From Deltaproteobacteria bacterium (GTDB lineage Bacteria > Desulfobacterota > Desulfobaccia > Desulfobaccales > 0-14-0-80-60-11), in assembly GCA_016208235.1 (NCBI GenBank), contig JACQYN010000257.1, forward strand, positions 1 through 38,162: 38,162 nt of DNA. The letters run 5' to 3'. The notes under the pieces were generated by a model. The model ran no database searches. It saw nothing but the letters and a program-made list of their open reading frames with translations, and had not been told where the DNA came from. The position numbers and the translations under genes were made by a program. Shown one piece after another: positions 1 to 7,538 of the stretch. How positions within the stretch are numbered: position 1 is the stretch's first letter; each line of letters begins with the position of its first letter.

Positions 1-30
1 ATATTCCTCCGTGTTTGAAAATTACCCTGT

Positions 31-1494
31 TTATCTTCCCCGGCCGAATAAGACGATGCGAATCGTTTTCAGCAGGATTGCCAGATCCAGCAAAAAACCC
101 ATGTTTTTTATGTAATAAAGATCAAATTCCAGTTTTTCCTTGGTTTCTTGGATAGTGGCGGCATATTGATGCATCACTTGGGCCCAACCGGTGACCCCCG
201 GTTTCACCAACAGTCGATAACTGTAGTGCGGCACCCGTTCCCGGTAACCGCAAACTACCTGGGCGCCCAGGGGGTCCCCGGCCCGGCGGCCTTCCCGGAA
301 TTCCGGCACCGGCTCCAGGAAGTCCCGGACAAAGACTTCCCGTTCCGGTCTGGGCCCGATGAAGCTCATATCCCCCTTAAGGATGTTATATAACTGGGGC
401 AATTCATCGAGACGAAGTTTCCGGAGCACCCGGCCCGCCCGGGTAATCCGGGAATCCTTCGGGGTGGCGTACTGGGGACCGTTATTTTCCGCATCCTGGA
501 CCATGCTCCGGAATTTGATGATTTGGAAAGGCAGGCCATCTTGACCCAGCCGTTCTTGTTTATAAAACACCGGTCCAGGGCTTTCCAGCTTAATGACTAA
601 ACCGATTAGCAGCATCAGGGGCCAGGTCAGCACCAAAAGCAACGCAGCCAACACCAGATCGATGAGACGTTTGATATGGCGATAATACAGCATCCTCTTA
701 TTCAGACTCTGGAGGAACAGCCAGATATCCGAAATGTGATCCGTGGGCACTTTACCGGTCAAAAACTCATACATGCTGGGCATATCCGTCAACGGCACGC
801 CTTGGAACGAGAGGCGGCTCAAATTGCTGATCAGCGCCGTGGATTTCTCGTGGGTGATGGCCACCACCACCAGGCCCACGCCATGCTGTTTGATCAACTC
901 CACCATCTCCTTGGAGTTTCCCAGAACAGGCGCTCCGGCGATGGTTTGCCCCGCCTTCTGGGGATCGTCATCAACAAACCCGGCCACTCCCAGACCGCTG
1001 TTGCCTTGCTGTTGGATAGCCGCGGCCATCTGCCGCCCGGCTCTTCCTGCCCCCATGATCAGCGCCTTTCTTTGCAGCCGCCGCGGCAAGGCGGTGGCTG
1101 AAAAGGAGAACCGCCACAGCGCGGTCAACCAGATAAACGCCACGGCATGCCATTCCACAAAGTTGCGGGGTATCACGCTCCATGCCGGGTAGCAGAAAAG
1201 CACCATCGCCAGCAGGGTTCCCGCCAGACAAGACAGAATAACCCGGCTGAAATTTTCATGCCGCCGGAAATCCTGATAATGATCATAAAGATTAGCCACA
1301 TAGAGAACCAATATGTAGGTCAACCCCACCAAGAATATTGGAAACCTATATACCTCCAAAAAGAACCTGGGATTCTCGTTAATACCACCGGTTACCAGCA
1401 TCCCAAAGGGCACGGCCAAACAAAAGGCCGCGAGATCGCCGGCCAATAACATCAACGACCAACTGGAGATCTGCAGGCTGAGGATATTGATCAT
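31..1494 (-). CDS. Undecaprenyl-phosphate sugar phosphotransferase (WbaP/ExoY-type), first step of exopolysaccharide synthesis
   Basis: It probably transfers a sugar-1-phosphate from a UDP-sugar to undecaprenyl phosphate at the inner membrane, which starts each polysaccharide repeat unit. In ORF-track numbering, hydrophobic N-terminal segments span about residues 20-150. A Rossmann-like stretch (LIMGAGRAGR) follows near 161, and the C-terminal catalytic domain runs from about 288 with the family motifs KFRSM, DELPQLYN and GPRPE. The length fits the polyprenyl glycosylphosphotransferase family. The track start at 1542 is a TTG with no visible ribosome site. An ATG at 1494 (MINILSLQ) has a weak AGGCAGG upstream and puts the N-terminus next to the first membrane helix, so I prefer it. 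The gene is separated from the rest of the locus by two phage-type genes on the other strand. The sugar specificity cannot be read from sequence. Confidence 0.9.
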   Translation of the reverse strand: MINILSLQISSWSLMLLAGDLAAFCLAVPFGMLVTGGINENPRFFLEVYRFPIFLVGLTYILVLYVANLYDHYQDFRRHENFSRVILSCLAGTLLAMVLFCYPAWSVIPRNFVEWHAVAFIWLTALWRFSFSATALPRRLQRKALIMGAGRAGRQMAAAIQQQGNSGLGVAGFVDDDPQKAGQTIAGAPVLGNSKEMVELIKQHGVGLVVVAITHEKSTALISNLSRLSFQGVPLTDMPSMYEFLTGKVPTDHISDIWLFLQSLNKRMLYYRHIKRLIDLVLAALLLVLTWPLMLLIGLVIKLESPGPVFYKQERLGQDGLPFQIIKFRSMVQDAENNGPQYATPKDSRITRAGRVLRKLRLDELPQLYNILKGDMSFIGPRPEREVFVRDFLEPVPEFREGRRAGDPLGAQVVCGYRERVPHYSYRLLVKPGVTGWAQVMHQYAATIQETKEKLEFDLYYIKNMGFLLDLAILLKTIRIVLFGRGR

Positions 1495-1816
1495 TAGACC
1501 TGCCTGATTGGCGGGAACGATTTCATCGGTCCAATAGCTCAAAAGCGATTGGTGAAGTTAACTCCCTCATCTTTTATGTCTATATCGGCTAGATTTTTTA
1601 ATACAAGAGGTTTTTAGGAATCAGAAATGGCGGTTTCAAGTAAGCTGCCCTGTTGGCCCATGCAAGCTCTAAATTGTAAATATTTCACAGACTGACCCTA
1701 CCCCCTCCAGCAAAGACTCCCAGGGTTAGGTATAACGACCAAATACTGCACCAATCCCGGCTTCTCGGACACAAAATTACCATCAGACCACCCTCTTTGG
1801 CAAGACATACTTGGGG

Positions 1817-1903
1817 AAAATGGGGACAGACGCTATTTTCCTAAAATGTGGGAAACAGGAACAGTTATTTTCCTTAAAGGGAAATAGTGTCTGTCCCCAT
1901 TTT
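1817..1903. repeat. Imperfect hairpin with AAAATGGGGACAGAC arms
   Basis: The left arm at 1817-1839 and the right arm at 1881-1903 are reverse complements apart from two bases, around a 41-base AT-rich loop. The arm word GGGGACAGAC resembles palindromes that accompany REP-associated (IS200-like Y1) transposases in other genomes. No transposase is present here, so this would be a non-autonomous copy. Confidence 0.8.
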
Positions 1904-2002
1904 ATCATGCCATCTTTTCCGGGTGTTCTGGAAAATCTTCCCAATATTGGTTTATCTTTTGGTCTTTCAGTCGGGGTTCAACCTGGATGCCGGGTTCAAG
2001 TT

Positions 2003-2060
2003 GTAGGGGCGCACCCATGTGTGCGTCCGAAATTTGGGCCTACACCCAGGTCGCCTCTCT
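2003..2060. repeat. Degraded copy of the GTAGGGGCG palindrome family
   Basis: The left arm GTAGGGGCGCACCCATGTGT is nearly that of the copy at 32163. The right arm is eroded. An ATACCAAGT word follows at about 2089, as it does around the 32 kb copy. Confidence 0.6.
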
Positions 2061-2154
2061 TCGGGGTTGTCACGGCTTCACGGATTTATACCAAGTTCGC
2101 TTTCAAATGAAACAAATATGTAATGTAATTTATTGATAATCTTTATTCTTTTAA

Positions 2155-2185
2155 CCGAAAACGGAAAACCGAAAACCGAAAACGG
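2155..2185. repeat. Short AAAACGG / AAAACCG tandem array
   Basis: CCGAAAACGG and GAAAACCG words follow each other without interruption just upstream of the Mu-like protease gene. A related array lies in frame inside the FtsX permease gene near 30292-30316. Confidence 0.75.
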
Positions 2186-2223
2186 TATTAAATCTGCCAT
2201 AAGGAGGAAGACAGGAAGATTAC

Positions 2224-3375
2224 ATGGAAACTGACCTGATCATCTCTCTTGAGACCCGGCCGGGCCAGGCGCCGGAGTGGCTCTGCCTGCTACCCCTGGG
2301 GGAAGTAACCCTGGGAGACGAACGCGAGCCCTTCACTGTGGACCAGGAGGCGTTGGCGGCCATGGTGCACCACTTCCGGGAACGGGGCCTGGACCTGGTG
2401 ATTGACTATGAGCACCAGAGCCTTTCCGGAAGCAAGGCGCCGGCTGCGGGCTGGATCAAGGACCTGGAGGCCCGGCAGGACGGTCTCTGGGCCCGGGTGG
2501 AATGGACGGAAGCGGCCCGCAGCCACCTGGAGGCCAAAGAATACCGCTATTTTTCGCCGGTCCTGCGACTGGAAAAAGCCACGCGGCGGCCCGCAGCCTT
2601 GCTGCATGCCGCCCTGACCAACACCCCGGCCATCAACCACCTCTCGCCCCTGGTGGCGAAAGGCAGTGGTCAGTGGTCAGGGGCCAGTGGCCAGAAATAC
2701 ACCGGTCTGGTGGAAGTGGCCAGCCATGTAGGGTGCGCCCTGCGCACCAGCAGTTTGGATGGGAATTTTCCGGAAGGTCAGGGGCAGGACAAGTCTATGA
2801 GGTTTGCAATATCCGAAAAGAAGGAGGAGAAGGTGGAAGCATTGCTGGAGCAACTGAAACACAGATTGGGACTGAAGCCCGAGGCCGCGGCCGCGGAAGT
2901 ATTGGCCCTGGCGGACCAGAGATTTAACGCCGCGGCAGCCTTTGCGGAGGCAGCAAACCTCTTGGGGCTGCCGGAGGACGCCGGCGCGCCCCAGGTCAAG
3001 GGCGCGATCCTGGCCCTGCAAGGCAATCTGGAGCAGCTAAGCCGGGGGCAAGAGGAACTGGCCGCGCTGAAAAGCGAGCTGGCCGAAGGCCAGATTCAAG
3101 AGGCAGTGGAAGAGGCCCTGAAAGCCGGCAAAATTCAGCCCGGACAGAAGGATTCCGCCCTGAAATACGCCCGCAGCGATATGGAGGGCTTCCAGACCTT
3201 TGTGGAGAAGTCTCTGCCGGTTATGCCCCTGGGGGAGCTTAATTTGCTACCCGACGCCGACCCGGGGGAAGGGTTGCTTACCTCCCCGGAGCTGATCATC
3301 TGCGAAGCCCTGGGGATCACCCCTGAAGCCTTCAAGACCCAGGAAAAGCAGTTGCGGAGTGCGCGGCTGATTTAA
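2224..3375 (+). CDS. Mu-like phage head protease/scaffold (gpI-like)
   Basis: This is the processing protease and scaffold protein of a Mu-like phage head. The N-terminal domain (about residues 1-143) has the family pattern: VIDYEHQ with D61 and H64, YRYFSPVL with S111, and LTNTPAINHLSPL. The C-terminal half (about 195-340) is charged, Ala/Glu/Leu-rich and probably coiled coil, as expected for a scaffold. The 383-residue length is near that of family members. Residues of about 147-195 between the domains look foreign: the DNA there has tandem GGTCAGTGG-type words and a TAGGGTGCGCC palindrome like the intergenic repeats. The next gene encodes the matching major head protein. I see no terminase, portal, tail or integrase gene. 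The function call is good; activity in the host is unknown. Confidence 0.88.
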   Translation: METDLIISLETRPGQAPEWLCLLPLGEVTLGDEREPFTVDQEALAAMVHHFRERGLDLVIDYEHQSLSGSKAPAAGWIKDLEARQDGLWARVEWTEAARSHLEAKEYRYFSPVLRLEKATRRPAALLHAALTNTPAINHLSPLVAKGSGQWSGASGQKYTGLVEVASHVGCALRTSSLDGNFPEGQGQDKSMRFAISEKKEEKVEALLEQLKHRLGLKPEAAAAEVLALADQRFNAAAAFAEAANLLGLPEDAGAPQVKGAILALQGNLEQLSRGQEELAALKSELAEGQIQEAVEEALKAGKIQPGQKDSALKYARSDMEGFQTFVEKSLPVMPLGELNLLPDADPGEGLLTSPELIICEALGITPEAFKTQEKQLRSARLI

Positions 3376-3445
3376 AAAAACATCGTCTTCCATGTATGAC
3401 CTGGAGTTCGAGTCTTAACTTGAGAGAACTGCGAAAGTCCCGTTT

Positions 3446-3518
3446 TGTCATCCTGAGCGAAGCGAAGGATCTCGTATGTATGAGATTCTTCGGTCGCTAA
3501 GCTCCCTCAGAATGACAG
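3446..3518. repeat. TGTCATTCTGAA-family palindromic repeat
   Basis: TGTCATCCTGAGCGAAGCGA on the left is answered by an inverted CTCAGAATGACAG on the right, with GAGATTCTTCG inside. It matches the same family at 26815 and 32266 and lies between the two phage genes. Confidence 0.8.
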
Positions 3519-3543
3519 AAAAGAACACGTTCCCAGAGGTCTC

Positions 3544-3596
3544 AACTTTGAACTTTGAACCTTGAACTTGGAACTTTGAACCTTGAACTTGGAACT
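3544..3596. repeat. Heptamer tandem repeat (AACTTTG / AACCTTG / AACTTGG)
   Basis: Seven full 7-bp units plus a partial one are present. The three variants form a 21-bp higher-order unit that occurs twice. The array lies immediately before the gpT-like gene and explains the artificial NLELGTL repeat in the longer track ORF. Confidence 0.85.
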
Positions 3597-3617
3597 ATTC
3601 TAACAAGGAGGATTCCA

Positions 3618-4514
3618 ATGATCATTGACGCCGCCGCTCTGGCGAATATCTATGTGGGTCTAACCACCGCGTTCAACGCCGCGTTTCAGGAAACGGAAGT
3701 CTGGTATCCCCAGGTGGCCATGACCGTGCCCGCCAACACCAAGATTCTGGATTACAAGTTCATGCTGGAATTTCCCATGGTGCGGGAATGGGTGGGCGAC
3801 CGGGTGGTCAAGTCCCTGGAAGGCAAGTCCTACCAGATCACCACCAAAGACTGGGAAGCCACCATTGAAGTGGACCGCAATGACATCCGGGACGACCAGA
3901 TCGGCCTGTACGCGCCCATCGTCGCCGCCCTGGGTGAGGAAGCCAGAAACCACCCGGACAAGCTCATCGCCGACCTCATGAAAACCGGTTGGTCGGATTT
4001 GTGCTTTGACGGTCAGCCCTTTTTCTCCGCCAGCCATCCGGTGGGCAGCGGTATCGCCGCCAATGACGGCGGGGGGTCGGGCACGCCCTGGCTGTTACTG
4101 GACGTGCGGCGGTCCATCAAGCCTTTTATCTATCAGCTCCGTCAGCCGGTGCAGCTCTCCCGCATGGACCGGGCCGACGACGAGCACGTCTTCATGCGGC
4201 GCAAGTACCGCTACGGGGTTGATGCCCGCTACACCTGTGCCTACGGCCTGTGGCAACTGGCTTACGGGAGCAAGCAGGACCTGGACCTCGCCAACTATGC
4301 CGCGGCCCGGGCCGCCATGATGACCCTGAAAAACGCGGACGGCCGTCCCCTGGGGGTGCGGCCCAACCTCCTGGTGGTGCCTCCCGCGCTGGAAGCCACG
4401 GCCCGGGAGATTTTGCACTCCCAGTTCGTCATCGCCGACGCCGCGGCCGGGGGCATGAAAAGCAACGTCTGGCAGAATTCCGCCAACCTCCTGGTAGCGC
4501 CGGAACTGGCTTAA
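3618..4514 (+). CDS. Mu-like phage major head (capsid) protein, gpT-like
   Basis: This is the main shell protein of a Mu-like head. The sequence has the strongly conserved family course: an N-terminal segment (MIIDAAALANIYVG), a VRNDIRDD-like turn reading EVDRNDIRDDQIGLY, then GQPFFSASHP, and a C-terminus ending NLLVAPELA. The ORF track starts at 3555 inside the heptamer repeat. The ATG at 3618 has AAGGAGG seven bases upstream and gives 298 residues, close to the usual length of about 305, so I set the start there. It follows the protease/scaffold gene by 242 bp of host-type repeats, whereas these genes are close together in phage genomes. No other structural genes follow. It appears intact, with no frameshift. 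Confidence 0.9.
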   Translation: MIIDAAALANIYVGLTTAFNAAFQETEVWYPQVAMTVPANTKILDYKFMLEFPMVREWVGDRVVKSLEGKSYQITTKDWEATIEVDRNDIRDDQIGLYAPIVAALGEEARNHPDKLIADLMKTGWSDLCFDGQPFFSASHPVGSGIAANDGGGSGTPWLLLDVRRSIKPFIYQLRQPVQLSRMDRADDEHVFMRRKYRYGVDARYTCAYGLWQLAYGSKQDLDLANYAAARAAMMTLKNADGRPLGVRPNLLVVPPALEATAREILHSQFVIADAAAGGMKSNVWQNSANLLVAPELA

Positions 4515-4549
4515 GACCGAGTTGGGTTCAAAGAGCTATTTTGGCAGCC

Positions 4550-4587
4550 GCAGGCTTTAGCCTGCGCCTGCACAGGCGAGACGCCTG
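4550..4587. repeat. Two adjacent small hairpins
   Basis: GCAGGCTTTAGCCTGC (4550-4565) is followed by CAGGCGAGACGCCTG (4573-4587). The second is a degraded inverted relative of the 4651-4690 element. Neither is followed by a T-run. Confidence 0.65.
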
Positions 4588-4650
4588 GGCCACTTGTTTG
4601 ATTGCGACTGGGTATAAGATGATCTGTTGAAAAAGTGTTTTTGAGGGCAG

Positions 4651-4690
4651 GGCTGGTGGCCACAGGCGTCTCGCCTGTGGCTAACCAGCC
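4651..4690. repeat. 40-bp palindromic element
   Basis: GGCTGGTGGCCACAGGCG pairs with CGCCTGTGGCTAACCAGCC around a short centre. It lies between the convergent capsid and exosortase genes, so it might also halt transcription, but it lacks a U-tract on either strand. Confidence 0.7.
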
Positions 4691-4766
4691 CTCCTTTCAT
4701 ACTCCCTCCTACCCTAAAGGTTCGGGGCAGTCAAGGCCCAAGGCAAGGGGGGGGACGCCATTAAGA

Positions 4767-6284
4767 TCACTCGGGGATAATTTTTGGTAATACGCTTATC
4801 ACCAGGTTTGCAAAGCTATTCAAATTCCCCCGCACCGCTTCCATGTCTCCGTCAATTGGGATGATTAGGCGTACAAGGGCGGCATCCGTGCGGCGATTAA
4901 TGAGACCATGATAAATTAAGTAAAATTTATTCCATCTGTCGCTTGTTACAATTTTTCCTCCCACCAGGTTCCAGTAATAAACCAATACTTTTTTCCCCAT
5001 GGCATCCATAATCATGTAATTTACCTTCTTGCCAGGGGCAATTTCTGTAACTCCTGATTTTAATGTATCCCAGCCAGATCCCGGAAGGCAATGCCGGGGA
5101 GTATGGCCGATGCTTTCAGTTTCTTGGTTTTCGTAATAAGCTATCCACAGGGAAATCTGCTTATGATCAGAAATTGCTTTATAATCGGCATTAAAATAGG
5201 CATGAGCCCCCGTTGCCTTGATCATCTCGGGATCAACCGGGATGGGGTTTCCATGCCAAGGGCCTATCTCCAAAGGAAATTTATCAAAACTTTGTTTCAG
5301 GGGGCGGGGATTAATCCGGGTTCCTAAATGTATTAAAGGAATCGCCAGACACATTAGCACCAAACCGGCAATCAGATTTCGGTTGATAGCTCTCCTTCCC
5401 GCGGATGGAGTCGGGGCAATGGGAGCAGCGGGATCGGATGACAAATTCTCCGGTTGGAGGCGATTGAGCAACTGGTTTACTGTCAAAAGCAACCCAAAGC
5501 AGAATACAAAAATCAACCACCCGGAAAAGGAATGCCAGAAACCTGGTTGCTCTAAGATGGGGAAGAGACCCATGGCTGCCACGCGAAAGGCATTGGCCAA
5601 AATAGCCCCTGGAATTAAAATAACCAAGAGTAGCGAGACTTTCCAGGGGCGGCGTTGATAAAAATAGCAAAAAATACAACCCAGGGCGAAAAGTGCCAGG
5701 ATATAGCGCAATCCACTGCATGCGGCTACCACCTGTAACTGCCGATTACCTAAGTCAATAATATTTCCATGACGGAGAACTGGAATACCTCCAAAACGGA
5801 GCAGCGCCGTTGCCAGGCGGGAGGAAATCAACTGCAAGGGAAGAGTAAGGTCAGCGATAAAGGTGATGGGTGGAGGAAGCATCAGGAATAAGAGGAAAAG
5901 AGGAAAGCTGAGGGTTTTACAGAGATCCCAGCCGCCAATCAGGATGAAAAGTCCTATTAAACAGATCAGAAAAGAGAGCTGGGAAAAATAGCGCCCTGTC
6001 CCCACGACTCCAATAACATGGAGGCCCAATGCGAAAATCAAAACCGCCAGGCCTATCCAAGAGGATTTCCATGGCCTGTTGAGAAGTTCATCTTTTTTTA
6101 GATAAACAATGTAGGCGCTTACAAACGGTAAAAGCAAACCAAAAGAATAATCTTCATTTTCGGATAGAAGGGTCGCTAAATAAATCAGGACCGGCCAGAA
6201 TAAATACAATATGCCGGCCATCAATACTGTTGCGGTTATTATATTAACTGACGGAATAGGCAGGGTTCGGGTTTCATTTTTCAT
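4767..6284 (-). CDS. Exosortase with fused EpsI domain
   Basis: Exosortases are inner-membrane cysteine transpeptidases predicted to cut C-terminal sorting tails (PEP-CTERM or similar) from secreted proteins, and they co-occur with exopolysaccharide loci. The N-terminal part (about 1-275) has some eight hydrophobic segments, the family opening EDYSFGLLLP and all three catalytic residues: C189 in VVAACSGLRY, R234 in ANAFRVAAMG and H251 in WHSFSGW. Residues from about 305 to 505 form an EpsI domain (typical words FPLEIGPWHG and RHCLPGSGW). The 505-residue length fits exosortase-EpsI fusions such as types A or D. I cannot fix the subtype without models. A GAGGG ribosome site precedes the ATG. 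No protein with an obvious sorting tail is encoded in the window, so substrates must lie elsewhere. Confidence 0.92.
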   Translation of the reverse strand: MKNETRTLPIPSVNIITATVLMAGILYLFWPVLIYLATLLSENEDYSFGLLLPFVSAYIVYLKKDELLNRPWKSSWIGLAVLIFALGLHVIGVVGTGRYFSQLSFLICLIGLFILIGGWDLCKTLSFPLFLLFLMLPPPITFIADLTLPLQLISSRLATALLRFGGIPVLRHGNIIDLGNRQLQVVAACSGLRYILALFALGCIFCYFYQRRPWKVSLLLVILIPGAILANAFRVAAMGLFPILEQPGFWHSFSGWLIFVFCFGLLLTVNQLLNRLQPENLSSDPAAPIAPTPSAGRRAINRNLIAGLVLMCLAIPLIHLGTRINPRPLKQSFDKFPLEIGPWHGNPIPVDPEMIKATGAHAYFNADYKAISDHKQISLWIAYYENQETESIGHTPRHCLPGSGWDTLKSGVTEIAPGKKVNYMIMDAMGKKVLVYYWNLVGGKIVTSDRWNKFYLIYHGLINRRTDAALVRLIIPIDGDMEAVRGNLNSFANLVISVLPKIIPE

Positions 6285-6494
6285 AATAATTAACCCTCAA
6301 TTTAAGGAACAATTATTCACTCAGACAAATAAACCTTATATTTTTCAAAAAGCTTTGCACACTTTTTAAAATCTCATCTTATCCACAAATGTCATCCCGA
6401 GCGACGTAAAAAATCTCGCATTTCTTTAGATATTACAGCTCCTTCAAGATAACCATGATCCCGCGATATCAGGTTTTTAATGGATTCTAACACC
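6285..6494. other. Gene-free spacer with a half repeat
   Basis: About 210 bp of AT-rich sequence. TGTCATCCCGAGCGACG near 6393 is one arm of the TGTCATTCTGAA family, without a clear partner arm. I see no gene. Confidence 0.5.
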
Positions 6495-7448
6495 TCACGG
6501 TATCTTTTGAAACCATTCGCAGGTTTGTTTCAGTCCATCGATTAACTTGGTTTGAGGGGAAAAATTAAGATATTTTCTAGCCCGGCTGATGGCCACAAAA
6601 TTGCGCTGCACCTCGCCCGGCCGCGTCGGCAAATAAGTTACCGGTGGAAAGTTCTCCCTTCCCACTGTTTGGCGCATCAAATCAACCAACTTATTGACGC
6701 TGGTTTCCCTTCCGGTTCCCAATTGTATGGGTTGGCCATAAGGGATTTCGACCTGAATCGCGGCGGCAATCGCTTGACAAAGGTCTTTCACAAAGAGGAA
6801 ATCCCGGGTCTGTTCGCCATCACCGTAGATGGATAATTGCTCACCGGCCTGTATCTGCCGAAAAAATTTTGCCACCACGCTGCCTTTGTGATAAGAATAA
6901 GGGCCATAAACATTGGAAAATCTTAAAGAAATAGTTTTGAGGCCATAGCTCCCCCAAAAGGCGGAACAATATCCCTCTCCTGCCAGTTTGCTGGCGCCAT
7001 AAGGGGAAACAGGATGGGGCGACATTTCTTCATGAACCGGCGGGTCCACATCTCCCACTATGGCGCCTCCGGTGGAAGCGAAGATAAAACGCTCAATTTT
7101 GTGGCTTACCGCAGCTTCCAATAAGTTAAGCGTCCCCTGAACATTGATGGACATGTCCATATGGGGGTCGGCCACCGAATCGGCGACTCCGGTATGGGCC
7201 GCCAGGTGGATAACGATCTTGGCTCCCGCCATAGCTTCATCTACTGCCTGGCGGTCCCGGATATCCGCCACAATCAGCTCGGCAGGCAGATTATCCAGGT
7301 CCTGAGCCTTGCCCGCGCTGAGATTGTCCAGGACGCGCAGCACCCCTTTTATGGGCAAGAGGCTGCGGATCAGATTTACCCCGATAAAACCGGCCCCGCC
7401 GGTAATAAGCAGGTCTTTGCCTTCGAATTCGAACCCAGACTGTTTCAA
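6495..7448 (-). CDS. NAD-dependent sugar epimerase/dehydratase (GalE-like extended SDR)
   Basis: It probably epimerises or dehydrates a nucleotide sugar to feed polysaccharide synthesis. An NAD-binding glycine motif GGAGFIG lies at residues 17-23. The catalytic STGG (about 125) and YGASK (Y150, K154) follow, and the downstream RFSNVYGP and DGEQTRDFLFV words are typical of UDP-glucose 4-epimerase-like enzymes. The length of 317 residues is normal. The start codon is TTG, supported by AGGAGA seven bases upstream, and no closer ATG exists. It lies downstream of the secreted unknown protein and upstream of the exosortase gene on the same strand. The exact substrate (UDP-Glc, UDP-GlcNAc or UDP-uronate) cannot be told from motifs. 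Confidence 0.9.
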   Translation of the reverse strand: MKQSGFEFEGKDLLITGGAGFIGVNLIRSLLPIKGVLRVLDNLSAGKAQDLDNLPAELIVADIRDRQAVDEAMAGAKIVIHLAAHTGVADSVADPHMDMSINVQGTLNLLEAAVSHKIERFIFASTGGAIVGDVDPPVHEEMSPHPVSPYGASKLAGEGYCSAFWGSYGLKTISLRFSNVYGPYSYHKGSVVAKFFRQIQAGEQLSIYGDGEQTRDFLFVKDLCQAIAAAIQVEIPYGQPIQLGTGRETSVNKLVDLMRQTVGRENFPPVTYLPTRPGEVQRNFVAISRARKYLNFSPQTKLIDGLKQTCEWFQKIP

Positions 7449-7538
7449 TATTTTTTCTCCTGATCTTCCCCTGCAAAGGCCATTATAGTGATAGCAAGAT
7501 TCGTGCTCAAATTTTTAAATTCATGCCGTGCTAAATTC

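Larger units (their letters stand above)
1495..2223. other. Gene-free divergent intergenic region with repeats
   Basis: This gap of about 0.7 kb lies between the WbaP-like gene (minus) and the Mu-like protease gene (plus). It holds a large hairpin, a degraded copy of the GTAGGGGCG palindrome and an AAAACGG array, each listed separately. The 99-residue ORF across it is made of repeat sequence and is not called. AAGGAGG lies about 20 bp before the protease ATG at 2224, which is further than usual. Confidence 0.7.

Noticed and set aside
1811-2110. 99-residue plus-strand ORF upstream of the phage genes
   Set aside because: It is the translation of the hairpin and of a GTAGGGGCG repeat, with no ribosome site or gene-like composition.
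3544-3596. CRISPR-like array
   Set aside because: Units are only 7 bp, directly adjacent and without unique spacers; no cas genes are present.
4651-4690. Rho-independent terminator between capsid and exosortase genes
   Set aside because: The hairpin is strong but no T-run follows on either strand; it is better listed as a repeat.
4767-6284. Naming the exosortase xrtA or xrtD
   Set aside because: The EpsI fusion and the locus content fit more than one subtype; only subtype models or the sorting-tail sequence could decide.
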